Source of the DNA: Crocinitomicaceae bacterium
GTDB taxonomy: Bacteria; Bacteroidota; Bacteroidia; Flavobacteriales_D; Crocinitomicaceae
Length of the DNA: 16,363 nucleotides
Direction of reading: 5' to 3'
Assembly: GCA_002696025.1 (NCBI GenBank)
Contig: NZQU01000012.1
Span: forward strand, 1-16,363
Positions 7,446-14,759 of the stretch are shown piece by piece. The notes beneath the pieces are model-generated. The model had not been told where the DNA came from and ran no database searches. It saw only the letters and a program-made list of their open reading frames with translations. Position 1 is the first letter of the stretch, and each line of letters opens with the position of its first letter. Position numbers and translations under genes: made by a program.

Positions 7446-8267
7446 TCAAAGAAACAATATATATTCTAGTCCTAAAAGCCCAATGTGTAATTCCGCAAGC
7501 CAAATATAAGAAGAAGAAAGACTTTTAGCGAAAAAGAAAAAAAAGAATAGAGATAAAAACAAGAGAAAATCAATGCTAACAAATAAAGCATTGTCAATTG
7601 GCTTAATAATAAAACAAGAGAAATAAAAAACAATTAACAAAGAAGTTAAAAAGAAACGAAGCTTTTGATAATTGTATTTGACAGGTAAAGTTGTAATTTC
7701 TTTTTCTTTAAAAGAAATATCCCTAACGTCGTCAATTACAGAAAGTATAAAGAAATAAATAAAATGAAGAGCCACTATAGCTGTCAATTTAAAGTCTATC
7801 AATTCAAAATTGATTCTAAAAATAGGCTCCAAGAGAATTAGAGTCCAACATAAAGAAATAAAGAGGGGCTTTAAAATTGCTTTTTTTCTTATTTGAAATA
7901 CTTTGCTATCTATTGAATAAAAAGAAATAAGTACTATTAATAAAACCCAATAAATTGGATTTGCAATAAAAAACAAAAGCATGACCAACAGCGACAAAAC
8001 AATAAGGCTATCAATATATGTTTTAGGTAAAAAAACTTGAATAACACGGCCAATTACCGGTACAACAAAGGAGTCTTCTGTACCCTCCTTTTGATTAATT
8101 AAGTGTGTATAAACGTAGAAAACAGACAAGATCACCAGGACTGTTTCAATCCAAAAAAAACGATTTAACGCAAGCCAACAAATAGAAGAATAAAGACAAC
8201 CTGAACACATTGCAAGTATTAAAACCCTTGGAAAAAAAATATTTTTATTAGATCCTATTAATTGCAT
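7446..8267 (-). CDS. UbiA-like integral membrane protein
   Basis: A 273-residue, very hydrophobic protein with about eight membrane segments. I assign it to the UbiA prenyltransferase-like proteins of Bacteroidota on the C-terminal half: ILSVIDDVRDISFKEKEITTLPVKYN matches the second aspartate motif region (DxxD followed by ...TLPV) in position and form. The first motif, normally NDxxDxxxD in the second helix region, is only faintly represented by THLINQKEGTED near residues 54-65, so catalytic activity as a prenyltransferase is uncertain. The start ATG is eight bases after a perfect TAnnTTTG box. The C-terminus contains an uninterrupted run of Phe residues (LFFFFFFAK). Quinone, haem or lipid biosynthesis would be the family context, but neighbours give no support for any. 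It is divergent from the E1 gene. Confidence 0.65.
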   Translation of the reverse strand: MQLIGSNKNIFFPRVLILAMCSGCLYSSICWLALNRFFWIETVLVILSVFYVYTHLINQKEGTEDSFVVPVIGRVIQVFLPKTYIDSLIVLSLLVMLLFFIANPIYWVLLIVLISFYSIDSKVFQIRKKAILKPLFISLCWTLILLEPIFRINFELIDFKLTAIVALHFIYFFILSVIDDVRDISFKEKEITTLPVKYNYQKLRFFLTSLLIVFYFSCFIIKPIDNALFVSIDFLLFLSLFFFFFFAKSLSSSYIWLAELHIGLLGLEYILFL

Positions 8268-8275
8268 ATAATCTG

Positions 8276-8283
8276 CAAAATTA
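8276..8283 (-). promoter_or_regulatory. Candidate -7 promoter box for the UbiA-like/biotin carrier pair
   Basis: On the minus strand this reads TAATTTTG followed by CA, a full match to TAnnTTTG. Its last G is eight bases before the ATG at 8267, so a start site at the usual distance leaves a leader of at most a few nucleotides. A TTG at 8300-8298 (minus) is 14 bases upstream, closer than the usual -33 spacing. Confidence 0.5.
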
Positions 8284-8378
8284 AAATATATTTATTTCAA
8301 TAAAAAAGAAGCTTAAAGTCAACTTATATAGATGGTTTTTTCTTTCATGTCCAATGAAGTTATATCTTTACCCTCGCA

Positions 8379-8386
8379 TATATTTG
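8379..8386 (+). promoter_or_regulatory. Candidate -7 promoter box for the E1 dehydrogenase gene
   Basis: TATATTTG matches the Bacteroidota -7 consensus fully and ends 26 bases before the ATG at 8413. The predicted leader of about 20 nt is A-rich (ACAAATAATAAACAAAAAAG), which is usual for translation starts in this phylum where Shine-Dalgarno sites are weak. No -33 TTG is evident. Confidence 0.5.
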
Positions 8387-8412
8387 AGTGTTACAAATAA
8401 TAAACAAAAAAG

Positions 8413-10392
8413 ATGGAATTTAATCGTTCTAAATTTGATGATAGCGAACTTCTAGAAATCTATAAAAAGCTATTACTCCCAAGGTTAATTGAGGAAAAAA
8501 TGCTTATTTATCTAAGACAAGGAAAAATAAGCAAATGGTTTTCTGGATGGGGACAAGAAGGCATTTCTGTAGGCTCAACATATGCAATGGATGAGGATGA
8601 GTACATTCTACCAATGCACAGAAATCTTGGAGTATTTACAACTAGAAACATTCCCCTTCAAAGATTGTTTTCTCAGTTTCAAGGAAAAGCAAATGGCTTT
8701 ACAAAAGGGAGAGATCGTTCGTTTCATTTTGGAAGCCAGGAACACCGTATAGTTGGCATGATTTCACACCTTGGCCCTCAACTAGGAATTGCAGATGGAA
8801 TTGGTTTAGCAGAAAAACTAAAGAAAAGCAAAAAAAGCACCCTTGTCTTCACCGGTGATGGTGGAGCATCTGAAGGAGACTTTCACGAAGCATTAAATGT
8901 TGCTGCTGTTTGGGATCTTCCTGTAATATTTGTTGTTGAAAATAATTGTTGGGGTCTTTCAACGCCATCAAATGAACAATATAGATTTAAACATTTTGTG
9001 GACAAGGGAATTGGATATGGGATGAGAGCAGAGCAAGTTGATGGGAATAATATACTTGAGGTAATTTCTGCCATTAGAAAAGCTAAAGAAGAGCAGAAAG
9101 AAAATACAGCTCCTATTTTACTTGAATTAATGAGCTTTAGGATGAGAGGACATGAAGAAGCTTCTGGAACAAAATACTACCCTGAAGGACTACAAGACGA
9201 GTGGAAAGAAAAAGATCCCGTTACCAGCTACACTAACTTTTTAAAAGACGAAAAAATTCTGTCTCAAAAGCTTGAGAATGAAATCACTGATCAATTGAAA
9301 AAAGAAATCACTGAATCATTTGACAAGGCAAATAAAGAAACTGCCATTGTACCATCAATTAATGATGAACTTGAGGATGTGTATTGTAAGCATGAAAATG
9401 CTGTAACAACTCCTGCAACTAAAAGCACTTCTGAAAAAAGATTTATTGATGCCATTTCTGAAAGCCTCAAGGAGTCCATGACAAGATACCCAGACATGGT
9501 TATTATGGGTCAAGATATTGCCGAATATGGTGGCGCATTCAAAGTAACTGAAGGCTTCGTAGATTTATTTGGAAAAGATCGAGTAAGAAACACCCCCCTT
9601 TGTGAATCTGCAATAGTTGGTGCATCACTTGGCCTTTCTATAAGCGGAATTAAATCTGTTATGGAAATGCAATTTTCTGATTTCGTTACTTGTGGATTCA
9701 ACCAAATTGTTAATAATTTAGCAAAAATTCATTGGAGATGGGGCCAAAAAGCAGATGTCGTTGTTCGAATGCCCACAGGTGGAGGAACAGCAGCAGGACC
9801 TTTTCACTCACAAAGTATTGAGTCTTGGTTTTTTCATACTCCCGGATTAAAAATCGTTTATCCATCATCTCCATATGATGCCAAAGGTCTTTTAAATGCC
9901 TCTATTGAAGATCCAAATCCTGTTTTGTATTTTGAACATAAACTTCTTTATAGATCTGTAAAAGATAGTATTCCAGATGATTATTACACGCTTGAAATAG
10001 GTAAGGCATCTACTGTAAAAAGCGGCGATGACATTTCAATTATCACCTATGGAATGGGGGTGCATTGGGCTCTTGAATTAGCTGAAGAAATAACAGATGT
10101 TTCATTTGATATTATTGATTTAAAAACCCTTCTTCCACTTGACAAAGAAGCCATTTATAAAAGTGTTGAAAAAACCGGAAAAGTCCTGGTTCTTCATGAA
10201 GCTTGTATGACAGGAGGGATTGGCGCTGAAATTGCAGCATTAATAAATGAGTTTTGTTTTGAAAAGCTAGATGCGCCTGTAAAAAGAGTTGCATCACTAG
10301 ATACTGCGGTACCTTTTGCTGAACAAATTGAAAAACAATTTATGGCAAAATCTCGCCTTAATGATGTGGTTAAAGAATTAATTGAATATTAA
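8413..10392 (+). CDS. 2-oxoacid dehydrogenase E1, fused alpha and beta subunits (branched-chain type)
   Basis: The thiamine-diphosphate-dependent decarboxylating component of a 2-oxoacid dehydrogenase complex, most like branched-chain (2-oxoisovalerate) dehydrogenase. Residues 1 to about 330 are the alpha subunit, with the ThDP motif GDGGASEGDFHEA starting at 148 and closing with Asn177-Asn178 (VVENN). From about 338 (SEKRFIDAISESL) the beta subunit follows, with GQDIAEYGGAFKVTEGF, the RVRNTPLCESAIVG segment, GPFHSQS with His465, and the typical transketolase C-terminal domain. Fusion of the two subunits in one chain of about 660 residues is common in Bacteroidota. The enzyme passes an acyl group to lipoyl-E2; neither E2 nor E3 is encoded nearby, so the complex must be assembled from distant genes. 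Pyruvate as substrate cannot be excluded. The stop shares the four bases TTAA with the stop of convergent rmuC. Confidence 0.92.
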   Translation: MEFNRSKFDDSELLEIYKKLLLPRLIEEKMLIYLRQGKISKWFSGWGQEGISVGSTYAMDEDEYILPMHRNLGVFTTRNIPLQRLFSQFQGKANGFTKGRDRSFHFGSQEHRIVGMISHLGPQLGIADGIGLAEKLKKSKKSTLVFTGDGGASEGDFHEALNVAAVWDLPVIFVVENNCWGLSTPSNEQYRFKHFVDKGIGYGMRAEQVDGNNILEVISAIRKAKEEQKENTAPILLELMSFRMRGHEEASGTKYYPEGLQDEWKEKDPVTSYTNFLKDEKILSQKLENEITDQLKKEITESFDKANKETAIVPSINDELEDVYCKHENAVTTPATKSTSEKRFIDAISESLKESMTRYPDMVIMGQDIAEYGGAFKVTEGFVDLFGKDRVRNTPLCESAIVGASLGLSISGIKSVMEMQFSDFVTCGFNQIVNNLAKIHWRWGQKADVVVRMPTGGGTAAGPFHSQSIESWFFHTPGLKIVYPSSPYDAKGLLNASIEDPNPVLYFEHKLLYRSVKDSIPDDYYTLEIGKASTVKSGDDISIITYGMGVHWALELAEEITDVSFDIIDLKTLLPLDKEAIYKSVEKTGKVLVLHEACMTGGIGAEIAALINEFCFEKLDAPVKRVASLDTAVPFAEQIEKQFMAKSRLNDVVKELIEY

Positions 10393-11747
10393 AGAGAACT
10401 ATCGTCTTCTGTATTTTGTATTCCTTTTGGGCCTGGTAAATCTAGCACTTCCTGAGCATCAATTGCATCAATTGTTCCAACATCTTTTAACTTCCGAGTC
10501 ATCACATTGGTTCTTGTGTGCCTAAGTTCGTTTAATGAGTTCGATGCTGTATGAAGTTGCTTGTCTACTTTTTCAAGTTGATCTGCGAACTTGTCAAATT
10601 CTGTTTTAACAGCTTCCAAAATTTTCCAAACCTCACTGCTTCTTTTTTGAACAGCCAATGTCCTAAAGCCCATTTGAAGGCTATTTAACAATGCAGAAAG
10701 TGTTGTGGGTCCAGTGACTGTTACTCGATATTTTCTTTGAAGAATTTCGAAAAGACCAGGATGCCTTAGAACCTCAGCATATAAACTCTCAACAGGCAAA
10801 AACATGATGGCAAAATCTGTTGTATGTGGAGGGTCAATGTATTTTTCATTGATATCTTTTGCAAATGACTGAATGGTTTTTAATAAATCTTTTTGGGATT
10901 TTTCAATGTCCTCTTTAATGCCTAGTTCATAAGAATCGAGCAATCTGTTATAATTCTCAATTGGAAATTTAGAGTCGACAGGTAGCCAAACATCTTCATT
11001 GCTGTCTTTACCCGGAAGTTTTATTGCAAACTCAACATTTGCTTGACTGCCTTTTTTTGTGGCTACATTTTTAGAATACTGATCTGGCGTTAATAATTGC
11101 TCTAGAATGTTTTCTAGTTGATACTCTCCAAGAACACCTCTTGTTTTAACATTTGAAAGAACTTTTTTAAGATCTCCAACACCACTAGCGATTGTTTGCA
11201 TTTCGCCAAGCCCTTTATGAACTTGTTCAAGACGATCATTGACTAACTTAAACGACTCCCCTATTCTTTTTTCTAAAGTAGTCTGAAGCTTTTCATCAAC
11301 TGTTTTTCGCATCTCATTTAGTTGCTTGGTGTTGTCTTCTCTTATTTCTTTTAGTTGTTTTTCTATGGTTGATTTTATCTCTTTTAGACTCTCTATTGAT
11401 TTTTGATTAAGCTCTGATTGGCTTTTACTAAAATCATCAAATTTCTGTCTTATTGATTCTTTTAAGTCTTTATTATTTACATCATTTTTATCAGAAAAAA
11501 TCTTTATGTTTTTGGATAATTCTTCTCTGTTTTGTTGAGATGCTAAAGCATTTTCTTGTCTGTTTCTTTGAAATTCATCCTTTATGGACTTTTCATTTTT
11601 TTCTTGAGCTGAATCAAATTTAATAAGGGCATTTTCAACTGCTTTAAACTCAGAGGATGCTGAGCCTACAGTTTGTTTTTTAAAAAAGTGAAGCGCAATA
11701 TTAATGATGGCCAAAACTATCAGCAATATGAGAAGGATATCTGTCAT
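10389..11747 (-). CDS. rmuC: DNA recombination protein RmuC
   Basis: A 452-residue RmuC-family protein, associated in E. coli with limiting inversions at repeats and structurally a nuclease-like fold. It starts with a single membrane anchor (ILLILLIVLAIINIALHFF, residues 4-22), continues as a long coiled coil (about 30-180, rich in Lys, Glu, Gln and Ser with phrases such as LKEIKSTIEKQLKEIRED), then carries the conserved domain: GVLGEYQLENILEQLLTPDQY, the VWLPVDSKFPIENYNRL segment with the conserved DSKFP, the DFAIMFLPVESLYAEV segment and GPTTLSALLNSLQMGFRTL. These are diagnostic of the family and length is normal. It is transcribed in the same direction as hutF, 99 bp downstream of it, with a -7 box in that gap, so it probably has its own promoter. 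Confidence 0.95.
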   Translation of the reverse strand: MTDILLILLIVLAIINIALHFFKKQTVGSASSEFKAVENALIKFDSAQEKNEKSIKDEFQRNRQENALASQQNREELSKNIKIFSDKNDVNNKDLKESIRQKFDDFSKSQSELNQKSIESLKEIKSTIEKQLKEIREDNTKQLNEMRKTVDEKLQTTLEKRIGESFKLVNDRLEQVHKGLGEMQTIASGVGDLKKVLSNVKTRGVLGEYQLENILEQLLTPDQYSKNVATKKGSQANVEFAIKLPGKDSNEDVWLPVDSKFPIENYNRLLDSYELGIKEDIEKSQKDLLKTIQSFAKDINEKYIDPPHTTDFAIMFLPVESLYAEVLRHPGLFEILQRKYRVTVTGPTTLSALLNSLQMGFRTLAVQKRSSEVWKILEAVKTEFDKFADQLEKVDKQLHTASNSLNELRHTRTNVMTRKLKDVGTIDAIDAQEVLDLPGPKGIQNTEDDSSL

Positions 11748-11794
11748 TTTATTTAATAATTTACTTTTATGGAAATAGAATACAACTATTTATC

Positions 11795-11802
11795 CAAAGA
11801 TA
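11795..11802 (-). promoter_or_regulatory. Candidate -7 promoter box for rmuC
   Basis: On the minus strand this is TATCTTTG, a full match to TAnnTTTG, 47 bases before the rmuC ATG, in the 99-bp gap after hutF. It would give rmuC a promoter separate from the hut genes. No -33 TTG is seen, and one such match in AT-rich DNA can occur by chance. Confidence 0.35.
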
Positions 11803-11846
11803 ATATTATTGCTTTTGTTTTAAGAATAAAATTCATGACGCTTCGG

Positions 11847-13211
11847 CTATCTTACTCTTAAAGCATTTAGGGTTTGGATAAAATCAGCATGTATATTGTC
11901 ATCTGCATGTTGCCCATCTTTTATTTTCCAATCTCCATTAACAATGGTTCCCTTATATATTGAATTATCAGATGAATAAACCAATGTATTCGTCAAATTT
12001 TTTAAACTCACCGTTTGAATTAATGGGTGTTGGTCTGAAATGATTAGAGCATCAAAGGACTTTCCAACCTCGAAATAATGAGTTTGTTCAATTCCCATTG
12101 CTTTTCTACCATTTACTAAAGCACTCGAAATAGCAATGTTTCCATTATCGCCACTTATATTGTTTCCAAAAGTGTTTCTATTATGAGAAATCAATCGCTG
12201 GCCGTAATCCAAAATACGAAGTTCTTCAAAAGGATTAAGTCCGACATGACTGTCAGTACCTATAGACCATTTTCCTCCATGTCTTAAAAATTCATTTAAC
12301 GGGAAAATACCATCTCCAAGATTGCCTTCAGTAGAAGGACAAAGCACGACATTAGCTTGGGATTTAGCAATGCTTTCAATTTCATTTTGAGTAAGGTGAG
12401 TGGCATGAACCAAATGGTAATCTGGGTTTAAATCAATGTTTTCTGAAAGCCAGTCAACAGGCCTAAGTCCAAGAAAGGCTACAGAATCTTCTATCTCCTT
12501 TAGTTGCTCAGACACATGTATGTGAAACGGCGCCCCATTTTCTTTTTGTTCGCTTAATTTAATGATGTTTTCAGCTGAAACAGCTCTCATAGAATGAATG
12601 CCATATGCAACAGAAGAATGCTCATAGTTTTTAGAACTAGAAATGGAGGCTTCAACAAGATTCTTATAATCATTAAAAGAACTTGAAATAAATCTTCTTT
12701 GCTCATTCTCTGCTTTTCTACCAAACCCTCCATTTTGATAAAAAATAGGAACCAAAGTTAATTTTATACCTGCTCGTTTTGCTGCTGCAATAATTCGCTC
12801 TCCCATCTCTGAACAGTTGTTGTATTTTTCACCACTCAAATCGTGATGCAAATAGTGAAATTCTGCCACATGAGTATAGCCATGACGCAGCATCTCTTTA
12901 TATAACATGGTGGCTATATCTTCCATTTGATCTGGTGTTATATTCAAGGCCAAGTCATACATGATTTTGCGCCAAGACCAAAAATCATTTTTAGTTTTGG
13001 ATGTTGAATGAAGCTCAGCCAATCCTGCCATTGCATATTGAAAAGCATGGGAGTGTGCATTTTGAAAACCAGGAATCGCATAGTCACAACCGTCCTTTCT
13101 TTCAGGATCACTTTTAATAGAGGTAATCACCCCAAAATCATTTGTTTTGACAACGGCATTTTCTATCCATCCTTTTTCTTGAAGGAGGCCTTTAAATACA
13201 AATTCACCCAT
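11847..13211 (-). CDS. hutF: Formimidoylglutamate deiminase
   Basis: Hydrolyses N-formimidoyl-L-glutamate to N-formyl-L-glutamate and ammonia, the fourth step of five-step histidine degradation. It is an amidohydrolase-superfamily enzyme of 454 residues, the usual length. Visible metal ligands and active-site residues are His53 and His55 in NAHSHAFQ, His230/His232 in PFHIHVSEQ, His269 and His272 in VHATH, and Asp320 in GTDSHVG. Family-specific stretches AGLAELHS, FWSWRKIMY, AEFHYLHHD, and a NEQRRFIS segment separate HutF from guanine deaminases and chlorohydrolases of the same superfamily. The start ATG lies inside the end of hutG (eight-base overlap), and the product of HutF is the substrate of HutG, so the pair is both an operon and a pathway. 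HutH, HutU and HutI are not in the window. Confidence 0.93.
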   Translation of the reverse strand: MGEFVFKGLLQEKGWIENAVVKTNDFGVITSIKSDPERKDGCDYAIPGFQNAHSHAFQYAMAGLAELHSTSKTKNDFWSWRKIMYDLALNITPDQMEDIATMLYKEMLRHGYTHVAEFHYLHHDLSGEKYNNCSEMGERIIAAAKRAGIKLTLVPIFYQNGGFGRKAENEQRRFISSSFNDYKNLVEASISSSKNYEHSSVAYGIHSMRAVSAENIIKLSEQKENGAPFHIHVSEQLKEIEDSVAFLGLRPVDWLSENIDLNPDYHLVHATHLTQNEIESIAKSQANVVLCPSTEGNLGDGIFPLNEFLRHGGKWSIGTDSHVGLNPFEELRILDYGQRLISHNRNTFGNNISGDNGNIAISSALVNGRKAMGIEQTHYFEVGKSFDALIISDQHPLIQTVSLKNLTNTLVYSSDNSIYKGTIVNGDWKIKDGQHADDNIHADFIQTLNALRVR

Positions 13212-14019
13212 GGATAAATGAAATTAAATTTTTAAATGTTTTCAAAAGATACTCTTTTATTTCTTTGGCCTTTTCCAAATCATAATCTAATTCATTTTTA
13301 GACATATAAAGATCTTTGGACATCTCCAGTTGTAATGCATGAATTCCATTTTCAGGATTTCCTTTGGAGCGAGTTAAAAAACCTCCTTTAAATGGCGTAT
13401 TGTGATAAACGTCAAGACCACTATCATTTAGAGAATCAAGTGCAACTTTAATGATCTTTGAATCGGCTGTTTTGCCATCATTGTTCCCGAGTATTAAATC
13501 TGGAAAATCTTCCTTTTGAATGGTTTTTACATTTCGGCGAATCGAATGGGCATCCCAAAAAATAACGCGCCCAAAGTCTTTTTTCAATTCTTCTAAAAGA
13601 AAATCTATCTTTTGATGATAAGGAAGATAGTAATTCTGCAAGCGTCTTTGTATTTCTTCACCCGTTGGTTCTTTGTCTGGAGAAATATAAATATCGTTTC
13701 CAAAAAAATCAGTAGTTGGACAAAGCGAGGTAATAATTCTACCATCATTATACAATGATTTGTTCTGAGGTGTTCGATTTAAATCAATAACCCACCTAGA
13801 ATATACCGCCTCAATAATTGTTATTCCTAACTCAGAAGCAAAATCATAAAGAAGATTTAAATCCCAATCAGTGTCATCAGGTTTGGCCTTCATTTTTTGA
13901 TTATAATCCCCTTCAATTTCTTCAGGAAATTGAATTCCGCAATGCGGGATACTTAATAGAATACCAACTTTCTTTTTTTGTGGATATGTAATTTTATAGG
14001 GCTGATGTTTATTATTCAT
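13204..14019 (-). CDS. hutG: N-formylglutamate deformylase (amidohydrolase)
   Basis: Hydrolyses N-formyl-L-glutamate to glutamate and formate, the last step of the five-step histidine pathway. The 271-residue protein shows the family pattern in order: SIPHCG with His26, the DDTDWDLNLLYD stretch at about 48-59, the SRWVIDLNRTP motif, an SLCPTTDFFGNDIY segment, the LPYHQKID helix, IFWDAHSIRRNV, and near the end GGFLTRSKGNPENGIHALQLEM. These match the N-formylglutamate amidohydrolase family (PF05013) closely. A Cys replaces the common Ser after the first His (PHCG versus PHSG), which is a mild variant. The gene is downstream of the thioesterase gene with five bases between them and overlaps hutF by eight bases, so all three are likely cotranscribed and HutG/HutF translation may be coupled. 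Confidence 0.92.
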   Translation of the reverse strand: MNNKHQPYKITYPQKKKVGILLSIPHCGIQFPEEIEGDYNQKMKAKPDDTDWDLNLLYDFASELGITIIEAVYSRWVIDLNRTPQNKSLYNDGRIITSLCPTTDFFGNDIYISPDKEPTGEEIQRRLQNYYLPYHQKIDFLLEELKKDFGRVIFWDAHSIRRNVKTIQKEDFPDLILGNNDGKTADSKIIKVALDSLNDSGLDVYHNTPFKGGFLTRSKGNPENGIHALQLEMSKDLYMSKNELDYDLEKAKEIKEYLLKTFKNLISFIHG

Positions 14020-14024
14020 TTGAA

Positions 14025-14441
14025 CTATTTATTATTCCCATCTATTTTTTGCACCAACTTCTTGAATTTTTCAGGCATTGGAATGGGCCTTAAGGAATTA
14101 GCAGAAACAAAAACCAATTCTGTTTCAGCATTTGCAATTAAAATGCCTTCTGATGTTTTGACAACATAACTAAATTCTATGCGTGTTCCTTCAATTTTTG
14201 TTATGCTTGTTTGAATTTCAAGAATGTCATCATATTTTGCAGGCGACACATATTTGATTGAAAATGATCTAACCGGTAGCAGGATACCTTGAGATTCTAA
14301 TTCTTTATATGAGAAACCACAGGATCTAAGTGCCTCTACACGGCCTACCTCTAGAAATTGAGCATAGTTCCCATAGTAACAAAACCCCATTTGATCTGTC
14401 TCTCCATAACGCACACGAATACTAGTTGAAAAAGTAAGCAT
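14025..14441 (-). CDS. YbgC/FadM-type acyl-CoA thioesterase
   Basis: A 138-residue hot-dog-fold thioesterase of the 4-hydroxybenzoyl-CoA thioesterase / YbgC group, hydrolysing acyl-CoA thioesters. The signature is at the start: VRYGETDQMGFCYYGNYAQF, with the catalytic aspartate at Asp16 in the position used by YbgC enzymes, followed by EVGRVEALRSCG. The remaining strands (IKYVSPAKYDDILEIQTSI, TELVFVS) fit the fold, and length is typical. It is first in a leftward unit with hutG and hutF but has no obvious role in histidine breakdown, so the grouping is more likely positional. It lies divergent from dnaA, a neighbourhood I recall from other Flavobacteria. Substrate chain length is not predictable. 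Confidence 0.9.
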   Translation of the reverse strand: MLTFSTSIRVRYGETDQMGFCYYGNYAQFLEVGRVEALRSCGFSYKELESQGILLPVRSFSIKYVSPAKYDDILEIQTSITKIEGTRIEFSYVVKTSEGILIANAETELVFVSANSLRPIPMPEKFKKLVQKIDGNNK

Positions 14442-14559
14442 CTTATTAAATTAAATTTTAGATTAAAAGTAAAACATTTTGCAAATAACGAGTTTTTTTA
14501 TATATTGAGAGGTTGTTGTTTTTTGGTACAAAAAAAATGCATAAAACATAAAACAATCA

Positions 14560-14567
14560 CAAAATTA
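14560..14567 (-). promoter_or_regulatory. Weak candidate -7 promoter box for the thioesterase-hutG-hutF unit
   Basis: On the minus strand this reads TAATTTTG, a full match to TAnnTTTG, 118 bases before the thioesterase ATG. It is the only full match for this strand in the intergenic region that I found, but the long predicted leader and the AT-rich background leave it uncertain. Confidence 0.3.
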
Positions 14568-14703
14568 ATCATCAAACAAAATAAGTTGAATTTACATAAT
14601 AAATCTTTTTAAAAAGTCAATAGGCAAAACACTTTTTTTTTAACTTTTTTATATGAACATTTGTTCTAGATTTAATGGGGGGTAGAAGTCGTAAAAAAAA
14701 TTA

Positions 14704-14743
14704 TTGTTAATAAACATAAATTAGCTTAATGTATTGTTAACAA
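14704..14743. repeat. Two TTGTTAAYAA near-palindromes upstream of dnaA
   Basis: The copies are TTGTTAATAA at 14704-14713 and TTGTTAACAA at 14734-14743; the second is a perfect 10-bp palindrome and the first differs from it by one base. The starts are exactly 30 bp apart, close to three helical turns, so both would face the same side of the DNA. They end 46 and 16 bases before the dnaA ATG. They could be an operator for autoregulation or chance in AT-rich DNA. Confidence 0.45.
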
Positions 14744-14759
14744 CAAAATAAAAAAATTA

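Larger units (their letters stand above)
14442..14759. other. 318-bp AT-rich divergent intergenic region between the thioesterase gene and dnaA
   Basis: No reading frame of note and no RNA gene is seen. The region is extremely AT-rich with several runs of eight or more A or T, including one at 14632-14641. It contains a pair of TTGTTAAYAA near-palindromes close to dnaA, a short inverted repeat GAACATTTGTTC at 14655-14666, and a run GGGGGG at about 14677-14682. It must carry the promoters for both flanking genes. I looked for DnaA boxes (TTATCCACA and complement) and found none with fewer than two mismatches, so I do not call an origin. Confidence 0.7.

Noticed and set aside
11789..11797. TTATCCAAA resembling a DnaA box upstream of rmuC
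   Set aside because: It is a single site with one mismatch, far from dnaA, and overlaps the candidate -7 box. A lone match in a 16-kb window is expected by chance.
11847..13211. Guanine deaminase or chlorohydrolase as an alternative identity for HutF
   Set aside because: The AEFHYLHHD and FWSWRKIMY stretches and the overlap with hutG fit formimidoylglutamate deiminase specifically.
14442..14759. Replication origin next to dnaA
   Set aside because: The region is AT-rich and beside dnaA, but no TTATCCACA-type box with fewer than two mismatches and no box cluster is visible. Strand-skew analysis over the whole genome would be needed.
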